Position numbers and translations under genes: made by a program. A stretch of 64,000 bases of DNA. It comes from Paramyrothecium sp. XJ0827 (lineage: Eukaryota; Ascomycota; Sordariomycetes; Hypocreales; Stachybotryaceae). Under the pieces are notes generated by a model that had not been told where the DNA came from, did not search any database, and saw only the letters and a list, made by a program, of their open reading frames with translations. The stretch is from the NCBI GenBank assembly GCA_020881915.1, contig JAJFPB010000002.1:186001-250000 (forward strand), written 5' to 3'. Below, one piece after another: positions 11,268 to 21,829 of the stretch (positions within the stretch are counted from its first letter, which is position 1; each line of letters begins with the position of its first letter).

Positions 11268-12007
11268 TTTGGAACAAGTATGAAGACCAGGTAAAAGAAT
11301 CAATGAGATAGGAAATGAAGAGTTATTGTCAAAAGAATGTAGTGATAAGTGGTAAAACAAGGAGCGACTGAAGAATCGAACAAGAAAGTGAAAGTGAACA
11401 AAGGAAAGAATGATTGACTTGGATTCAGAAAAAAATCATCTTAGCAGGAAATCAACCTTACTTTTATTCTTTTCCCCATGGTTAGAAAGCATCCCATGAT
11501 TTGCCAAGATCGAGAGATCTTCAATGTCGAACTATTTTCTGTTTTGGGAGTGGCTTTGCTTACACACCTAACCCATATTGTCTGTACAAGGGTGGTGCTA
11601 AATTAGGATCGCAACTTAATGCCGAGGTACGTAGCTTTGCTGATATTACTAGCAATCACCAATCATGCTAGTGTCCAGGTGTTGATTGTTTCAGTATGGG
11701 CCTCCTTACAGGGATCAAGGCTTGTGCTTAATAAGGCACTGGTGCCAAGACAGACCACTCGAGAACGGTATTGTCTTTCCGGCAAGATCCATCGCCTCGT
11801 GGGCCCTGATGACTACTGAAATCGACTGGGATGGTCACTGGTTTCAATTGCATTACTATTTTTAGTCAAACTCAGCAAATATATCCTCCAAGAGCACCAG
11901 ACATGAAGCTGCACGTGACACTTGCGTCTGCCGACCATACAAAACGCAACACTTGACGCTCACAAACGCTCCTACTCCAACCCCACTTCTTCCAAACTCG
12001 CCGCATT
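11268..12007. other. Intergenic region between divergent genes
   Basis: Divergent promoter space between the secreted Pro-rich protein and the 2EXR gene. No gene, RNA or repeat is recognised. Confidence 0.5.
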
Positions 12008-13063
12008 ATGCCTCGCTTCAGTCTCTTTACAAAACTTCCTCTCGAGCTTCAGGATGCTATTTGGAATTTCGCCCTAGCAAGTCTTGAAGAGCCACATCCT
12101 GAAGTGTGCATCACCTGGCCCCTAGGCATTGACAGTAATGCTATTACCGAGGGTCCGGCGCTTCCCCTGACTGTCGATGCGCCTTGGCCAAGCATTTACC
12201 ATGTCTGCCGTGGCTCAAGAGAATTCACAGAGCGGAGTGGACTCCTCCAATTAAGATTCTCTCCTGTGGCCGGATTCGCAGTCCCTTATCGCTTATTCGA
12301 CCCTGCGTATGACAGCCTCTACTGGAGTAGGGGTCAAGCCAATGCTATGGAGGTTTTCTTCAAACAACCCGGGAACGCAGAATTGGCTTATTCTTTGCGC
12401 CATATTGCGGTTGAGATTGGCGTGAATTTCCCTCCCAGTATCTTAAGCGAGCTCATCCGGGAAAGGGCGCCGCATTTGCAGACTCTTGCCCTTGTACTGG
12501 CTGATACTACGGAGAGTCCGTCAATCATGCAGAGGTTTATTCCGCCTGCACGCCGATGCAGGCTGATTGACATCTCAGATAAAGTTATAAAGGCTACGAC
12601 AGTAACAGATGTGCCTTTCTTAGAACGCGACATGAAGAGGAGGCAAAGCTTGGATGGCTTTCTCAAGACTATGCTCACTGAAATGGACTACCATGTCCGT
12701 GAATTTAACATTACTGGAGATGGAGATAGTGGGGACAAAACTACCGCTTGGAGCTTGGCAGATCAGAGTTTCACCCGGCTTGTTTGCAAAGCTCAGGTAT
12801 TTGTCGAGTATGATGGAGGCGACTGGGTTGAGGTGTGCAGCAGCCGCAAATTCCGCCTGGATGGCGAGTCCCCAGAACAACCTATCGCGGTCAAGGACCG
12901 TCAGGACCCTAAGAAGTATCGTGTCCTTGACGATGATTGTGGCTCTTTCAGAAACAGTTGGGCTTTGAAATACTCACAACGTCAGGGCCGGATGAACAAA
13001 AAGAGGAGAATCGATCGACTCTCTGCAGAGGCTCGGAACAGTCAATGGGCCAACGAGCGATGA
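12008..13063 (+). CDS. 2EXR domain-containing protein
   Basis: Single-exon gene of 351 aa. The N-terminus FTKLPLELQDAIWNFAL (residues 7-23) matches the F-x-x-LP-x-E-x-x-x-x-IW pattern of the 2EXR domain, a small fungal family expanded in Pezizomycotina and of unknown biochemical role. The rest keeps features of that family: a PSIYHVCRGSREF segment and a later SLRHIAVEIG segment, both typical of the region after the 2EXR core. The C-terminus is basic (NKKRRIDRL), a possible nuclear localisation signal. The ATG is the first in frame and lies after a CT-rich leader. No signal peptide or membrane segment. Neighbours give no functional clue. Confidence 0.85.
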   Translation: MPRFSLFTKLPLELQDAIWNFALASLEEPHPEVCITWPLGIDSNAITEGPALPLTVDAPWPSIYHVCRGSREFTERSGLLQLRFSPVAGFAVPYRLFDPAYDSLYWSRGQANAMEVFFKQPGNAELAYSLRHIAVEIGVNFPPSILSELIRERAPHLQTLALVLADTTESPSIMQRFIPPARRCRLIDISDKVIKATTVTDVPFLERDMKRRQSLDGFLKTMLTEMDYHVREFNITGDGDSGDKTTAWSLADQSFTRLVCKAQVFVEYDGGDWVEVCSSRKFRLDGESPEQPIAVKDRQDPKKYRVLDDDCGSFRNSWALKYSQRQGRMNKKRRIDRLSAEARNSQWANER

Positions 13064-13634
13064 GTTGCTTATGTTTCATTCTTTGAATAAATCCTGTCAC
13101 TATGTGTCTAAGAAGAACATGAAAACCCTGCTTGTAGAGTTCAGAGTGGTTGAACTTAGTGGTGAGCATATTGTCCCGCTCCAATCCGTTTACCTCAGCC
13201 AGCAGGGGAAAGACCTGGGGAGCGGCCGCTACATGACTTCAATGATCGACCCTTGTTACTCCATGAAAGAGATCTTTCTCCCGCTGCATAATATGCAGGT
13301 TCAGCCTTTTGACAACGGCTGTCATCCTCAACACATGAATCAAGACTGGAATCAAAACGCCACACCCTACCCAGCTTATGATAGAATTAGATAGCATGCA
13401 GTCATTCAATCGAACGAGGGGTCTGAACTTTAAAAAGAAGATATTAATTCAGTGTTTGACTTCCTATGAGGGAAATTGGGTTCCCTTACTTATACATGGG
13501 ATTTTTCCAAACCTCCAAGCCAGATCTCAAGGGCTATAGGGTAGCTCAGGCAACATGTATTCCCGCTTCTCCCCAATCACAATGTTATCAAGCTATAGCC
13601 TGACCTAAACTATGCTTGTGAAGCTCAAGAAGCC
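13064..13634. other. Intergenic region
   Basis: Between the 2EXR gene and the P450 pseudogene. A 109-codon open frame at 13065-13394 has no family features and starts right at the preceding stop; it is not called. Confidence 0.5.
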
Positions 13635-14870
13635 TTGACCAAGTTCTCATCATTATCACAGCGCTCTATACCTCTATGTAACCGCCATGTCCCAATAGTT
13701 CTACTGTGCCCTTGGTTATGGCGGGCGACTCGCATGGGCTTCCAGTCTTCGTTCCTCTCAAGACATCTGGTGAGAGATGTTCGCAAGCTACATCAACGTT
13801 ATGGGAACGCCGTCGGGATATCTCCAGAGGAGGTATCGTTTGTGCACGAAGGAGCGTGGCAGGATCGTTCAATCGGAAGAAACCCGGTCCCTCAAAATCC
13901 GACCTTTTTCAGGTCCCACCCCCCTCGGCCTCCAGTTTTTCGAAAAGTGCAGGATAACCACCGCGCATTGGCATTGGACAAGAGCCATCAGCGCACAAGT
14001 ACCAAGAGCCGCGACTACTTCATGAAGCCCATGCTAGAAAACACCACCAACTTTGAAAGGATATCACGACCAGAGGTGGAGTCCACCATGGTTATTCTCA
14101 TTCTCGCCATTAGGAAATGTGTTTGATTACGAGCCTATGGTGTGAAAACGTGCAATCCTGATCCTGGCAATAACCCGCGAGACAACTGCAACAGCCCTTT
14201 GTGGGATAGGCAATGTCCTTGTCCAAAACCCTCAGCAGTTACATGCGCCAGAATGAGAAATCCAGGCCAAATTTCAGGCGGAGCAGCAGAGTACCTTAAG
14301 AGTTACACAGGATCTTCCCTTCCTCAATGCTGTAATCTACGAAGGCTTGAGAATGTACAATCAAGTGGCTTGAGGGATACTACGTTTGGTACCAAGGGTG
14401 GCGCAACCATATGCAACCAGATTCTACCTGAAGGCGTAGGTAAATTGTGCAGCTGCCGCGTTAACCGGTATTGACTCGCGTGACTCTACAGCCTCACGTG
14501 CTCGTCAACTTGACTGCAATGTCTCTTTCCCTGGCAAACTTTCACCACGCCAGCGAACTTTTGCCAGATCGTTTTCTCCTCCAGGCATGCGTCCGCCCGA
14601 GTTTAAGCACGACCGTCGGAGCAATAAAAAACCGTTTGGATCTGGATCCCACAGCTGTTCAGGTCCGCAAATTCATGCTACAATTTTCTGTCCAAGTGCT
14701 GAGAAGCTAAAGCCTGCATGCAGGTCTTTTGCTCTCGGTAAAATGCGTCTCGTCCTAGCCAAATTGGTATGGAACTTCGATATTTATCGGGGGGGGCGGG
14801 TGAGCAACTTGACTGGAACAAGCTCAAGCCATACGTCGTGGTGGAAGCCTTGACATTGAGGCGGGCTCGA
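13635..14870 (+). pseudogene. Cytochrome P450 pseudogene
   Basis: Successive pieces of a fungal P450 (isotrichodermin C-15 hydroxylase-like group, by recall) lie in order but in shifting frames. The N-terminal part has CPWLWRATRMGF, LVRDVRKLHQRYGNAV, ISPEEVSF and PQNPTFFRSHPP. Then come FMKPMLEN and the SRPEVEST helix, a degenerate oxygen-binding segment AITRETTATAL, the K-helix ExxR as AVIYEGLRMYN, and near the C-terminus the haem loop PFGSGSHSCSG, followed after a likely intron by SFALGKMRLVLAKLVWNFD and LDWNKLKPYVVVEA. In-frame stops occur at 14254-14256, 14371-14373 and 14437-14439. At least two frameshifts and a large deletion between the B and I helix regions are also present. No functional enzyme can be made. 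Confidence 0.85.
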
Positions 14871-15259
14871 GACAGATGAAGAAAGCGTAGAGTTAAAATG
14901 AGGAGAGTATCAATTCACAATCAGAAGAGAAGGAGAGGAAGCGCAGGCATCAGCAGATTGCGTCCACCTCTTCGGGAGAAAACGCTACCATCACTACTTT
15001 CCACGTATCAAACTGTCAGATGCTTAACTGTACCGTTAGCAGAGCAACTGGCGAAGCGCCAGCGGCGGGACTGCCACATGGGTACGAGCGACAACATGAT
15101 AGTTCTAACAAGTCCCTTGAAGGGTGGGAAGACCTCATGCCATATACCATTCTCAAAAGTGGCCGTCTCCATGTTAAGGAAGAAGACAGGAAGCGTGTTA
15201 AACATGAAGTTCAGGTTAACCTGCTTCTTGCCTAGCAAAGCACAAAATTAGATCTCAAG
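14871..15259. other. Intergenic region
   Basis: Between the P450 pseudogene and the hemerythrin-like gene. Two overlapping open frames are present, but neither shows family features or plausible composition. Confidence 0.45.
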
Positions 15260-15901
15260 TCATACTAGCCGGTCGAGGCAATACTGACCAGCGGTTGCAG
15301 CGATGCCTAGAATATCAATAGGATTCTCTGCAGTGCTGTACTTGGCCAAGGCCACAATGGCGGGAGGTTCCGCCGCGAGATGTGAGTGTAGGGCATCCTT
15401 GAACGAGTCCATGATACTGATTAGCTCAGCTGCTTCGAACTCTTCACCCTTATCCTGGAGGTAGGCTTTCATGCGGTCTATTCCTCCATAGAAGGCCTCA
15501 TGCTCGTGGATAGCGTCATCCATAAGGCCAGTCTGGCCGGCTGCCTGATTGATATTTGGGAAAAGTTCGGACTCTTCATACTGGTGGTGGGTCTTAACAC
15601 AGTCGATCCAGGCCAAGCAGTAGCCAACAAAATCATATTTATCAACAGGGATCTGTAGGCGTGGAGCTTGTTGATATATGCTATTGAAGCCGCGGATGAA
15701 GGCATTGTGGCTCAGGGCCATGTGGGATGCCTCGATGGTAAAGGGACCATCCTGGAAGATGAAAAGAATCGCGTTAGCAAGCAGGCAAAACTTCACACAG
15801 GGCAGGAGGAGAGGAAGAGAGCTTGCCTCCGCGCCTTCAAACTTGGGCGTGGCTATCAGGGACAATGGCGTGTCGGCGTACAGAGGCGTGGTGCTGGTCA
15901 T
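15260..15901 (-). CDS. Hemerythrin HHE cation-binding domain protein
   Basis: Cytosolic four-helix protein that probably binds a di-iron centre. The start is the ATG at 15901. The frame is open throughout, but the best model removes a 75-nt GC-AG intron (15826..15752): donor GAG|GCAAGC, acceptor TTCCAG|GAT. This joins EGAE to DGPFTIEASHMALSHN and gives 188 aa. Retaining it would insert 25 hydrophobic residues (LPLLLPCVKFCLL) before the domain. Candidate ligands are H40 (LSHN), H80/H81 and E84-E87 (THHQYEESE), H107/H109 and E108/E110 (HEHEAF) and the late HSHLAAEP histidines, in the usual H...HHxxE...HExHE order. Related fungal proteins are uncharacterised; oxygen, iron or NO handling is inferred only from the domain. 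Confidence 0.85.
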   Translation of the reverse strand: MTSTTPLYADTPLSLIATPKFEGAEASSLPLLLPCVKFCLLANAILFIFQDGPFTIEASHMALSHNAFIRGFNSIYQQAPRLQIPVDKYDFVGYCLAWIDCVKTHHQYEESELFPNINQAAGQTGLMDDAIHEHEAFYGGIDRMKAYLQDKGEEFEAAELISIMDSFKDALHSHLAAEPPAIVALAKYSTAENPIDILGIAATAGQYCLDRLV

Positions 15902-17055
15902 GGTGTTGTATTGTTTTTGGTGCGGCTAATTCAGTAACGGAATGTGTCTGTCTATTACTGTCTCAGTGGACCAGCTTGATCGGGTTGTAAAGGCCAGGAA
16001 AAACGAGAGGATCAAGGATTTGTTGTTCTGGGAGGTGGACAGCAAATGAGTAGCTTTGAGACAGCAACGCGGAACGAAGGTTGTTGAATAAGGTGTTTTG
16101 GCGGTGTTGGTATTTGCGGACATTAGAATAGCTCGACATCCAGGTGAGGGGGCCTGGCCCGTGTTCTAACTCATCTCGGTAGCTTCAAGTGTACCGTAGG
16201 CGAGGAACGTTACTGGTACCAAGCAGTACCTTACTTTACTTTACATCCCCGTCCGGTGTAAGGGCGGTATAGAAACACTCAAGTACCTTAGCAGTCAGGC
16301 AACGTATTTGTTCTTGTACCGTGTGGAGGAAACACCCAGTAAACTGCATGTGACGCACGGCCTTTATGCACGTGCAGAGGAAGAATCGTGCATTAGAGCC
16401 AACACAGGGTGCCATCGCCCACTCCTTCCATCGCCTTTCGGCCCTGAGCCAGGAAGAGACTTCAACCAACCGTCACACAACTCCCCAACACGCCCAGGCG
16501 CGTCGTCACGTCTGTTGCTGACAACATCCGGTCTAGAATCGAGTCATCCTGCTTATGCATTCCTCGTCATCGGCTTTAATTGGTAAGATTTTCAAGCCGT
16601 CTCGACAATCCTCCCATCTCCATCGATGGCCCCAAGTATTAGGAGAGGCGAACTCATCAACGTCAGAAACGCAGGCTATTGATGACATTACAAGCTATCG
16701 AGATGACCGCACAGATGGTCCATGCCCAACGCCATACCATAAATGGCTCCTCCTGTGCATCATCAAAGGTGCGCGCAACCCCGCAGAAAGCCCCCAGGTG
16801 GGCTGTGCTAATGCACGGCCATTCAAAGGACACCACGAACTACATCAATTACAACAAGCCGCTCATTTTTGACGCATGAATTGAGACCGGATAATGCCCT
16901 TTCCGTCATTGATACTCGTTCCCAGTGTTCCACAGCGGGCACGGAGTAATGAATGATTGTAGTTTCTCCAAGTTAATTGATACATGGCATTTAGAAAATG
17001 ACATAAAGCTCACGATAAAGTTTCTTCCGCACCTAGGCTCATCGGAGGGGCATTC
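15902..17055. other. Intergenic region
   Basis: No recognisable gene or repeat. It holds the promoter of the minus-strand hemerythrin-like gene at its left and the 3' end of the minus-strand membrane-protein gene at its right. Confidence 0.5.
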
Positions 17056-17859
17056 CTAACCACCTGATATCCTTTTCCATGGCACATGCCCCTTAGCTAT
17101 CTCCCAAGGATCCAACCGTAAATCCAGAAGCAGGCTACATTCCTTAATATTAGCACAATAGACTGCCCCCAACTTCACCAACACCTGAACCCTCTCATCC
17201 ATGCTCAGTGCGTTCCTAACAGCGAAAAACCCGTCCGGAAACATGCCAGTTTCCTCATCGATATTGAGAACCCAGATTCCCCCCTCATTCTTACCAGAAG
17301 CAAGCCCAACCTGTCTCACAATCGAGACGACCGATTCAAATTCGTCAAGCTCATGGCACTCCCCGCCAGAGTACAAGTCTCTGCCCTCATGGTCCGGGTT
17401 GTACCATTGTCCACCGAATAGTCGGAGCTTCTGGCAGAAAGCATCTTCTTCTTCCTTGGGGACGTCGGGCCGCTCGGTCGATGAGAACCGGTCGATCCTT
17501 AGGTACTGGAGTTCTAAGGCGCCTAGTTCGGACATCCAGATCCCGCCTGAGGAGGGGTAGCATGCTGCTTGGCCTGTGTGGATGCTATATCGGGTAGTGG
17601 GAAGGGGACAGGGCTGGCCTCGATGCTCTGGAGAGAAGCTGGCGGATCCGCCGGAAGCAGAGTCGGACAGGTCTGAGTCTTGCGATGGGCCAGAGAAGGG
17701 TGGAATGGATGAACAAGAGGTCAAGGAGTTGTAGCTGAATAGAGCCATGAGGAGAATTGTGGTTATTGTGAAAATTACAGTCATCGGTCGTCGCCGGTAC
17801 AAGGGCTTAGAAATAGGCTGCGCGTCGGTTGCAACGGGTTGTTGAGTGTTTTTGGCCAT
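17056..17859 (-). CDS. Hypothetical type II membrane protein
   Basis: Single-exon gene of 267 aa, not assigned to a named family. A basic N-terminal tail (KPLYRRR) precedes one hydrophobic helix at about residues 26-43 (MTVIFTITTILLMALFSY), giving a likely N-in/C-out signal anchor. A Ser-rich stalk follows, then a globular domain with several cysteines (GQAACYPSSGG, FCQKLR, GECHEL, YCANIKECSLLLDL) and many acidic residues. It ends LDPWEIAKGHVPWKRISGG. Composition is even and codon use normal, and no competing frame is convincing, so it is probably a real gene. A secreted or Golgi-lumenal domain is plausible; no catalytic motif is recognised. Confidence 0.65.
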   Translation of the reverse strand: MAKNTQQPVATDAQPISKPLYRRRPMTVIFTITTILLMALFSYNSLTSCSSIPPFSGPSQDSDLSDSASGGSASFSPEHRGQPCPLPTTRYSIHTGQAACYPSSGGIWMSELGALELQYLRIDRFSSTERPDVPKEEEDAFCQKLRLFGGQWYNPDHEGRDLYSGGECHELDEFESVVSIVRQVGLASGKNEGGIWVLNIDEETGMFPDGFFAVRNALSMDERVQVLVKLGAVYCANIKECSLLLDLRLDPWEIAKGHVPWKRISGG

Positions 17860-18445
17860 AGCTGCCGAGCCAAAAGGATTTAGTAAAATGGGGAAAGACA
17901 GCGCGCTTAGAACTTTGAAGTTGCGGAGTAGAAGTAAAAGTCCCTACGATAAGCATGGCTGTACGATGCAAGAGGTACACTTCAAAAGTAGGACAATTTT
18001 TGAGCTCGAGTGCTTAATTTAGGATTGACGGGGGCGGAGAACACTTATGTGCGCTTTCTTTGATCGAGCGAAGTTACATGACGATGCTGACAGGTGTTCT
18101 TCTGCAGCCTAGACCTAAGTGGACGATCTAAATCAGTTGGTAAGCCAATCACATAGGCCAAGCATGTTTTGGACCCCATCCCAGGCTCAGCCTTGCAGGT
18201 GCTGGCTTACCAACAAAGTCTTATTGTGTACCTGCACTCGTCGGCTACCAAGTTTAGGGAGTGCGTACTCTGTATAATGAATGGCCAAAGACGTTCGGGG
18301 GTCATACGCATCCCTACAGATACTCATGGGATTACAGGAACACAGCCACCTGGGAGGCTACCAGATAATCCCTGGTCTTGGCTAGATCCTGTAGCATAAC
18401 AATAGAATGAGAGAACATCTGCGTCTCTGCCAGTACAGGGTTATT
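17860..18445. other. Divergent intergenic region
   Basis: Promoter space between the membrane protein (minus) and the zincin gene (plus). No gene recognised. Confidence 0.5.
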
Positions 18446-18457
18446 GATATATATAGC
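18446..18457 (+). promoter_or_regulatory. TATA-like element before the zincin gene
   Basis: GATATATATAGC lies about 85-95 bp upstream of the zincin ATG, at a usual distance for a fungal TATA box plus short leader. Suggestive only. Confidence 0.35.
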
Positions 18458-18539
18458 GTTAGAGAAAGTCCCTGAACTATGAGGGTTCTGTAGAACAGTT
18501 CTCAAGCCAAAAGTCTACGGGGCATCTAATTCAATCAAA

Positions 18540-20612
18540 ATGTTGAGCCGATACATACCTCTCATGTTTGGTTGCCATCTCCCCCTCTTCCTCCCTTCCT
18601 ACGCAGCACCTCTCGAGTTTGAAGGCAGGATTGAAACCCGCGACGACGATAACGCCACTGCCCAATGGACATGGCTGCACTTCGAAGGCTGCGACGACGA
18701 GCAGCAAAAAGCCATCAAAGATGCACACGAGGATGCCGTTACTATGGCTCTTCACGTCAACAAGATAGATTTTGCCAACGACCCTGGCGCCTTGGACTTC
18801 TTCGGTCCCAGTGCTCTGAACCAGGACTGGCAGAGCAACATCCAGTCTGTCTTCGACCACATCGGCACATTCAGGCTGAGCGATGTGTGGCCAGGGTATA
18901 AGATGAATGCGCGCTGCGGAGCCGCCAACGACCAGAAGTATCAGAATCGATGCAAACAGATGGGCACTGTTGCTTACCAGTGGAACACGAAGACTGATGC
19001 ATCGGACCCAAATAATGCACCACGGTATGATAAGGAGGATGCGCTGAGCAACATGCATTTCTGTGATCAGTTCTTCTTTTACAAGAATCTCAATGATGCC
19101 ATTGAGGATCAGAAGGACAATGATGATTTCAAGAGGAGATATGATCTTACCAGGTATAAGAACCAGGGTATTTCACTACCTACACATTTTAGCCATGGCT
19201 ATAGCTAATATGCGGCTGTTTAGCTTACATCATGCTGCACGAGATGATGCACGCCTCTGTCATGACCTACAAGCAAAACAAAAAACGCCGCATTCCTGAT
19301 CTTAGTATGGATATTTACGAATACATAAGGATACCCGACAGCCGTGAGTGGAGGAGGAAGCTCGTAAAGGTCGACGTCTACCAGCCATACTACTGCAAGG
19401 TACTTGCTCGGACTTCCAGGAAGAGCATCGCTGAGGAAGGCATCACCATGAACGCCGATAACTACGCCCAGTACGCACTTGGTATGTCTAATCGTTTATT
19501 TAATCGGGGTAGGGGAGTCATACTAATAGATTACCAGCAAAATACGTGCAATCAAAGCTCGAAGGCAACCAATACCCCTGGCTCCCATTAGCAGACAAAC
19601 AAGCCGAGGATTGGTACAGAAAGAGCAACGCGCTCCTAGTATACAACGGCAACGGCACCTTCGGCGTGAACGCCGGCGCGCTCCCATCTAACGTCGCAAC
19701 AGATGGCGACGCCGATACAGACTACACGGCCCATGACCTCGGCTACGATGAAGTCGTCGAGCTCTCCAATGATCCAGACACTGACACACTCGTGCCAGAC
19801 ACAGACTACCCCGAGGAATTTCGGAACCAGTTACAATATTGGGCGCATTACATTGATACACCCGCCCCTGAGTGCGCAGGGTCCGCAAACGGCCGTATCG
19901 CGTTCCCTGCTTCTGACGCTGAGACCGCCATTAGGGAGTTCTGTAGCGCTGATACGCTCTACGGCAATGTGTTCGTACCACCTATTAATATCGGGACTGG
20001 GCAAACAAGTGATGGGAAGTCTAAGGCGCTTGGGGCGAGTGGTAGTTATGACACCAACGACGGGAAAGATAAGATTTGGGTTGGGGCTTACTTTGCCGGG
20101 GGGAGCTGCAAGGGTTCAATTACTTGGCCCGTTGCTCGGGCTGGTCTGCGTGATACCGATCTTTGCATGGATCGGTTTAGAACTGTGCTTAATGGGGTAT
20201 GTTCTGCTTTGCCCACCTCTGTTCCTTTGACCTTAACTGACAATCTCCATAGTGTGATACGGACACCAGGACCAGTAAATACGGGGGAAGTCTCCAGGAG
20301 GTCTGTCTGGTAAGTCCCCTCTGCCCTATACCTTTCAGATATCTTACATCTGATGAAATGAAACAGGTGTACCAGATCCAAGCAGTTGGAAAGGATGACG
20401 AAGACCCCACAGGCACAATTCCCAGCGGTGATCACGGCGGCATCGAATGCAAAGAAACTGAGTACGAAAATACCTGTACGTGCTGGTACAAGGATCTAGC
20501 CGATCAAAGGGCCATCTTTGGTCTTCCGAAAGAAGGCGCATGTAGTGATATTAACTACATGCCTGCATTCAGTTACATAGAAGATCCGAATTACCGTCCG
20601 CAGAATGTTTAG
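18540..20612 (+). CDS. Secreted zinc metallopeptidase-like protein (HExxH zincin)
   Basis: Predicted extracellular protease of 615 aa. Exons: 18540..19167, 19224..19481, 19538..20196, 20253..20309 and 20367..20612. The signal peptide is MLSRYIPLMFGCHLPLFLPSYAA. After a pro- or N-terminal domain (LHFEGCDDEQQKAIKDAHED), splicing of intron 1 produces YIMLHEMMHASVM. The HEMMH is the zincin zinc-binding and catalytic motif, as in deuterolysin-like and related fungal peptidases. A later NADNYAQYALAKYV helix resembles the conserved region after the active site of such proteins. The C-terminal half has many cysteines, including an 18-19 residue exon 4 (CDTDTRTSKYGG) and a CTCWYKDL segment. The intron 1 donor (G|GTATTT) was chosen because it alone keeps the HExxH frame; the nearby GTATAA donor does not. 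The third zinc ligand is not certain. Confidence 0.82.
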
Positions 20613-21829
20613 TCTGTTATTACAAGTGATCATCAAGGTTGTCTTAGGAAGGGTTAATATTAGCTCCTTTTGTAAATTTAGATTATATCTCTTATTTCTT
20701 TTCTCTTGTATTTTTTTTTTCGTTTCCTAGAATATATGTTGATTGCTTGCTTATCTTTATGTGATTTTGTTTGGTAGCCAAGAAGCGACTGTGATTTTTG
20801 GTACGTTTGTCCTCTGTGTAGAAGGTCATTTTTAATGATGACAGAATCCAATTTATCTTTGTCTTGTGAGGTAGTTGCATTTGCGAGGAGATACGTTGGG
20901 TGTGACATGGTTGTGCTTGACGCTGGGGAGTGTATCATCTGGCTATCTATGAAGTTCTATGGTCCTTATTTTCGTCAAGTCGTTCAGTGTAAGGGGAAAA
21001 GCATCTAGAGGTCTGAGGATGCGGCCCGTAAGAGTGTTATTCACCATCATAAGGGGGAGAAGGAAGAAAGCTAGCTAGTTCCCTGGGAGGCAGCCGTTAT
21101 ATAGCTGTTGGTGGGCTTTGTTCCGGCGCCGGCTTGTCGGACGCCATGATACCAGGGTCTCGGTTACCTGTAACATTCAGGAAATCCTGCACAGGATATT
21201 GGATTACCATGCAGCACGGCAAGCTATTGTGCCGCACAGCTCATTGGACAACCAAGTAGCACATCAATACGTGGCACAGTACAGCACACCCGGGAGGGCG
21301 TCGTGCTCATGCAATCCATTACAAAAGTCTAGACCAGCGAGTAAGATACCAAGCTGGAAGTGATTTATGACCATGCCACTAGAAGCGGTGCACTTGATAG
21401 ACGATGAATGGTGGCCAAAGCTCGGAAAGGAAAGCTTTCATTGCCAATGTCGGAGTCGAGAGTGGTGCTTCTTGCCACGACTGACGGGGTAAGGTATTTG
21501 CAACTCGGCCCTCTCTGTTCGGTACGGGTGCGATCAGAATTACTGTGGCCAGCAAGACATTCGCTCCAATTGTGGTTTTCCAGCATTGGGGCTTTCGATT
21601 GTTCTGTGTAATAATGAGACTTTCATACACATCTGCGGTCCATTCCTGCGTTGTCAAGACCTGCTTTTCCGCAGTGTGAATAATCTCGATCCTTCAAGAT
21701 CTGCCCACGCTTTGGGGGACTGTCCTGAGCCCTGAGACCCTGCATCAACCGACCCGGTAGGTCTTTGCTCATCATGACCTGGATTGGAATGGTGTGGTTA
21801 GCATTCGCCTTGTTTTTGCAGTGTATTAG
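20613..21829. other. AT-rich 3' flank and intergenic region
   Basis: The first 350 bases are strongly AT-rich. Open frames on either strand show no family features. A minus-strand frame near 21379-21657 has a hydrophobic stretch but no recognisable relation. Confidence 0.45.

Noticed and set aside
14898..15251. 117-codon open frame
   Set aside because: Overlapped by other equally long frames; no signal peptide, domain or splice context.
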